Shown: positions 60,401 to 64,000 of the stretch, piece after piece
Layout of the letters: every line of letters starts with the position of its first letter
Numbering within the stretch: position 1 is the first letter of the stretch
Made by a program: the position numbers and the translations under genes
Notes under the pieces: model-generated
Told to the model about the DNA's origin: nothing
What the model saw: only the letters and a program-made list of their open reading frames with translations
Databases searched by the model: none
Assembly (NCBI GenBank): GCA_008330645.1
Contig: VLTN01000019.1
Span: forward strand, 248,001-312,000
Length of the DNA: 64,000 nt
Origin: Cafeteria roenbergensis
Lineage: Eukaryota > Sar > Bigyra > Bicosoecida > Cafeteriaceae
Reading direction: 5' to 3'

Positions 60401-63400
60401 AGCGCGCGCAGCGCCCGCAGGCCCGTGGTGCCCGCCAAAGGGATGGGACGCCGCGTCCTCTTCGGGCTCCGCGCCGTCGTCGGCCGCGCCATCGCCCGTT
60501 GGCTCGTCGCCCTCCTGCGACCCCGAGGTGAGGCCGCCTCCGACGAGCGGCACGGCCGCCTTCCACACCCGCCGGATCTCGTAGGCGGCAAGGATGACAG
60601 GCTGCCCGGGCGCGACGAGGGGCAGCACCACTCGCACGGCGCCCGTTGACGCGGGGCCGCGCAGGCGGGCGTTGGCGGCGGCAGCGCCGGCACGCTGCCC
60701 CGAGCGCCCGCCCTTCTCGGCCGCGCCAGCGTCCCTGCCATTGCTGCCAGCCCTCGCTGCCTGGCCAGACGCGGCTCCTCCCCGCCGCTGCGGCGGGCCG
60801 GTGACGCCGCGGCCAGCGCTCGCACCGCTCCCTGCAGGAGCCGCAGCCCCGGCGCCGGCTTCGGCCTCTGCCGTTGACCGGGGCCGGCTGCGCGCCGCAG
60901 GCTGGCCCGGCCCTGCCGCAGTGGCCGGTCCGCCCCAGCGCGAAGGTCCCTGCTGAGGCGGCGTGGACGCGGTTGCGGCGGCGGCTGCCGAGGCGGCCGC
61001 GCTGGCCACGTCTCGTCCAGCGGCGGAGAGCACGTCCACGGCGGTGGCCTTTCGCGCCGCTGTGGCTGTCGCCTTGCCGTCCTCCGCCGGTCGGGCGCCG
61101 TGGCCGCTTGCAGGCGCCACGCCGAGGCCGCGGACCGGGTGCGCGGCGGTGGGGCGGGCGTGGCGCGGCAGGTCGCCGGCGGCAGTGCTCCACGGCGAGA
61201 CCGCCACGGGGCCGGTGGCCTCGTGGGCCCCAGTCGTGGGTGCGGTGGCGAGCGACACGACGCTCCGCCGCGCGGGCACAAGGGGAACGGGCAGCGCCGA
61301 CGGCACGCCGCTGCCCACGGGGCTGGAGGGGCTGGAGGGGCGGCGGCTCCTCGGCTCGCCGTTCGTGCCGGATGAGCCCCTCCCCGCCTTTGACGCCCTC
61401 CACCCCAGAAGCGCAGGGTCCACGAAGAGGGACGCCCCGTCGGGCCCGCCCGTCTGGAGCCTCCTGGTGCGGGCGTGCAGGCTCGAGGTGAGCGAGCCAA
61501 CCACCGCCTGGGACTCGCCCTGGCTCAGCACGATCTTGGAGCGGGACGAAATGTCCCTCACGGGGGCCGACACGAACACCTGGCCCGCGTGGTAGGCCAC
61601 GACGATGATGCCTAGAGTCTTTGGGGAGACGGACACCACCTGGCCCTCGCGAAAGTGCTGCAGCACCCACGAGGGCAGGAGCGGCAGCCCCGCTGCGCCG
61701 GCCATGGTGAGCGCCGGCGACGGCGGCACGATGCGCTGGGCAGCGCGGCGCCGGCCGCGCTGGCGGGCGAGGGCCTGGGCGAGGCGAGCGCCCGCCGAGG
61801 GCGGGGGCTTGCCGGCCATGCCCGACACGGACTGGGCCTCCTCCAGGGAGAGCAGCAGGGAGCCGTCCTGTACGGGCTGCGGGGCCACCAGCGGCAGACC
61901 CAGCGCGGCGTACACCGTTCTCTCGGCTCCCGCCGGGTCGAAGGGCGCCGGCCCTCCGAGGGCGTGCGGCACGGGCGTGAACTCGCGGACCCAGGCGGCG
62001 GTGGAGGCGTCCCGTCGGGCTTGCTCCTCGGCCGCCCTTCGGCCGCGGGCAGAGGCCGCCGTTGGGGCGGCGCGTCCGCCGCGCGCCCCAGCCTGGCTCG
62101 CGCTCGCCCTGCGCTTGCGGTCGCGCTCTGCCGCGGCCTGCTCCGCCACGTCGCGCCGCATCCGCCGGTTCATGCGTCGCTCGGCCCGCGCTCCGGCCTG
62201 CGCCTGGGTCTCGGCGGCGCGCCGCAGCCGCTCCTCGAGGCCGCGGCGGCCGGACCGGTCCCGGGAAGGGCCCAGGCTGACCGAGTCGAGCGAGATGGCA
62301 CATGCGAACTGCGCCGCCGGGCGCGCAGCGCCTGCGCAGCGGTCCCAGCCCAGCTTCCAGACGTCCACGGCGCGGCCGATGCAGCGAAGCGTTGCCGGGG
62401 TTAGCGAGAGCTCGACAGCTCCGGCATGCACCTTGGTGGCTGAGCGGGTCAGCACGATCGGCCCGCCCCCTCTGTCCGGCGCCCCGGGGCGGACGTACGC
62501 GCCCGTGGTTGTGAGGGACACCGCCCCCACGGAGGCCACCGGCCAGGACCCCAGAACCGCGCTGGCGGCTCGCGGGGCAAGGCCACTGCCGGCGCCGAGC
62601 TGCCCGGCGGGTCCCGACAGAAGGCCCCCCCGCCCGCTGCCGCGGCCCAACGTGCCTCCCTGCCCCTGAGCGCCCAGCGCCGCGCCGGCCTGAGCACTGA
62701 GCGGGCCGAGCAGCGCCGACGCCGCGTCCGCTCCCTGCGCGAAGGCAGTGAATGCGGCGCCGACCATGCCCGGGCTGCACCCGAGCGCCGAGGAGGCCAG
62801 CACGTCAACAGCGTGCTTGGACGCGAGCACGGCCCGCCGACGCGCCACCGTCTGCCAGTCGCCGTCGTCTGCCGCCTGCGAGAGGCGTGCGCCCGGCCCC
62901 CCGCTGATGGACCGGCCGGCCACGGACGCGGCGCTCTGACGAACCCCGCTTCGCGTCGACCGGCCGCCATCCCAACCGCCGCCAGCGCCGGGTCCGGCGC
63001 CCCCCCCGCCCGCGTCGCCTCCGCCCGGTCCGCCTCCAACCGCCGCCGCCGCCGCCGCCGCCACCGCCGCTGACCCGGCTGCGGAGGCAGCTGCGGCCTG
63101 CCGCTGCGTTGTGGCGGGAACGGCGCGCGTGAGACCAGCGGTGAGTCGGGCCGCGCCCTGGGGCGTTCGCACGCCCACGAATCGCCGCAGGGCCGGTACG
63201 GATCCAAAAGCGCCCATATCCGACCCGGCTCCCACGCTCGCGGCGGCGCTGGTGGCGCCGCCGCCGCCACCGCCGCCGCCACCGCCACCGTCCGCGCCCC
63301 GCTCGCCTGCGCCGGGGCCCTGCTGCGCCGTGCACACGGCGAAGTCATCGTCCTGCGCGGCGGCGCCGGAGTCAGGCCCCTCCAGAACGACGGAGGCGGG

Positions 63401-64000
63401 AGACACGTCCAGCGTGAGCTCAGAGCCGTAGGTGGCGCCGCGGTACTGGAGGGCCACCAAGGGGCAGCACAGGACAATCACGGTGGGCGCGGCAGCGGCG
63501 AGCACTGGGGCACCCGAGGAGGCTTCGGGAAGCAGGCTGGTGAAGGCTTGCTGCAGCGCGGCGTCCAGAGGGGAGCGGCGCCGGCTTCGCGGCTCTGCCG
63601 ACGCGTCCGCGCCGTCCAGGCACCCGGCGAGAGTGGCGATCGCGTCGCGGTCCGCCGCTGGGACGCGGGCGCCGGCCGACGCGGCGCACGCTGCCGTGGC
63701 GATGATATCGCTGCGAGAGGCCTCGGCGCCCGCAACCAGCGCTGCAAGCCTTGGGGGCAAGTCCGACAGGCAGGCCGCGAGGCCCATTCCCGCCGAGTCA
63801 GCGCCGGACTCGCCACGGGAGCGCGGTCCCCCGCCCGCGGCACTCCCTGCCGGGCTGTTCGGCCGCCTGGCGGCACTGCCTCGGCCGGTTATTCCGTCGC
63901 GGCCATCGTCTGCGAACTCGTCCATGTCACTGCGACGTCCCACGGCGGCGCTGCTGGAGCGGTTGCGGTGCCCGCCTATGGCGCCGCTCTCGCGGCCTCC
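31025..64000 (-). CDS. Giant protein, at least 10,991 residues, partial at window edge; possible bridge-like lipid-transfer protein
   Basis: One reading frame runs without a stop from TAG at 31025-31027 to the window end, where it is still open; no start can be assigned. Disordered Gly/Ala/Ser/Arg tracts and acidic runs alternate with ordered islands. These islands repeatedly show alternating hydrophobic strands followed by an amphipathic helix, for example WIALGVDVTLFPLRLSPQA (about 38060-38110), LTLRLSPQAA-like and LALDLALPMPPSALTLL segments, and near the C-terminus TPTVLSPHVVYAFKSDFG and VLISFLFDPAHSESPGVVVAF (about 32190-32330). A Glu/Arg/Ala-rich coiled coil follows (about 31430-31700), then the stop after DDDLFSKYA. 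This rhythm recalls chorein/repeating beta-groove proteins (VPS13, Csf1/BLTP1), which carry lipids between membranes, but I see no decisive family motif, so the function is tentative. Introns that are stop-free and in phase cannot be excluded by eye. Neighbouring genes mostly have introns. Confidence 0.8.
31430..31700 (-). other. Predicted coiled coil near the C-terminus of the giant protein
   Basis: About 90 residues rich in Glu, Arg, Ala and Gln with heptad-like spacing (for example ERRRHEQAELALAEERAREE). It separates the last ordered island from a basic, Arg-rich tail. Confidence 0.7.
33407..33440 (-). repeat. CCCCCG hexamer run coding Ala-Gly dipeptides
   Basis: Tandem GC-rich hexamers inside the giant frame, encoding GAGAGAGAG. 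Confidence 0.8.
34592..34613 (-). repeat. CTG/CAG run coding poly-Gln
   Basis: Seven CAG codons on the coding strand follow a Pro-rich stretch in the giant frame; the only clear glutamine run in this protein. Confidence 0.9.
39431..39463 (-). repeat. GTC/GAC run coding poly-Asp
   Basis: Eleven GTC units (GAC on the coding strand) within a longer acidic stretch of the giant protein, roughly 39415-39530. Confidence 0.95.
46721..46782 (-). repeat. CCGGCA/CCGACA hexamer array coding Gly-Ala/Gly-Val
   Basis: About ten imperfect hexamers encode GAGAGVGAGAG-type dipeptides in the giant frame. Confidence 0.85.
51825..51857 (-). repeat. GTC/TTC-rich run coding Asp/Glu
   Basis: Imperfect GTC array coding a second acidic run (Asp with a few Glu) in the giant protein. 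Confidence 0.85.
56368..56415 (-). repeat. GTC/ATC-rich run coding Asp
   Basis: Imperfect trinucleotide array coding a third acidic run (mostly Asp with Val and Gly) in the giant protein. Confidence 0.8.
58307..58410 (-). repeat. Imperfect GCC/TCC array coding poly-Gly with Ala
   Basis: About 100 bp of imperfect GCC, TCC and CCT triplets encoding a 30-residue glycine tract with interspersed Ala. Confidence 0.85.
63040..63070 (-). repeat. GCC run coding poly-Ala
   Basis: GCC/GCG array in the giant frame coding a short Ala tract; a companion GCC/ACC array at 63256-63290 encodes Gly. Confidence 0.8.

Noticed and set aside
60039-62780. 913-residue minus-strand frame overlapping the giant frame in another phase
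   Set aside because: Arg/Gly/Pro-rich shadow typical of a shifted frame in GC-rich coding DNA.

Overview
The window looks like nuclear DNA of a compact, very GC-rich eukaryote, most likely a microalga; a haptophyte-like alga is my guess, not something the sequence proves. Reasons: spliceosomal introns of about 110-330 bp with near-uniform signals (donor mostly GTGAG/GTAAG, acceptor mostly GCAG), eukaryote-only genes (NEK kinase, RAD51C, CTU2, IRE1-like, FAM210-like), a front-end polyunsaturated fatty acid desaturase, a serine-pathway fusion, and genes packed head-to-head and tail-to-tail. Many continuous ORFs start at non-ATG codons because the true start lies in a short upstream exon; I rebuilt those exons by matching splice signals, reading phase and family motifs.

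Layout. 1-3181: SerA-SerC fusion (+), first two steps of phosphorylated serine synthesis. 3601-5975: NEK-type kinase (-, four exons). 6116-8320: unrecognised protein (+, three exons). 8484-10759: CTU2, tRNA-wobble thiolation (-, two exons). 11319-16159: ankyrin-repeat gene (-) in which each of 14 internal exons is exactly 99 bp and encodes exactly one 33-residue repeat, with recent tandem exon duplications. 16513-17332: FAM210/DUF1279-like membrane protein (+) with an apparent one-base frame break. 17555-19090: RAD51C (-, three exons). 19503-24546: IRE1/RNase L-like kinase-KEN protein (+, two exons) with a degenerate kinase, an enormous low-complexity insert and a preserved R-N-H RNase motif, but no room for a luminal sensor. 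24811-26495: ThiF/E1-like enzyme with a C-terminal membrane tail (-, four exons). 26878-28737: cytochrome b5-fused front-end desaturase, delta-5-like (-, three exons). 29242-30660: secreted S10 serine carboxypeptidase (-). 31025-64000: one uninterrupted minus-strand reading frame that fills the last 33 kb, still open at the window edge (at least 10,991 residues).

The genes do not form one pathway; this is an ordinary mosaic of housekeeping genes plus one giant gene. The items most worth a second look are the 33-kb intron-free frame in a locus where most neighbours are spliced (possibly a bridge-like lipid-transfer protein, low confidence), the ankyrin gene built from single-repeat exons, the cytosolic IRE1-like protein, and the SerA-SerC fusion.
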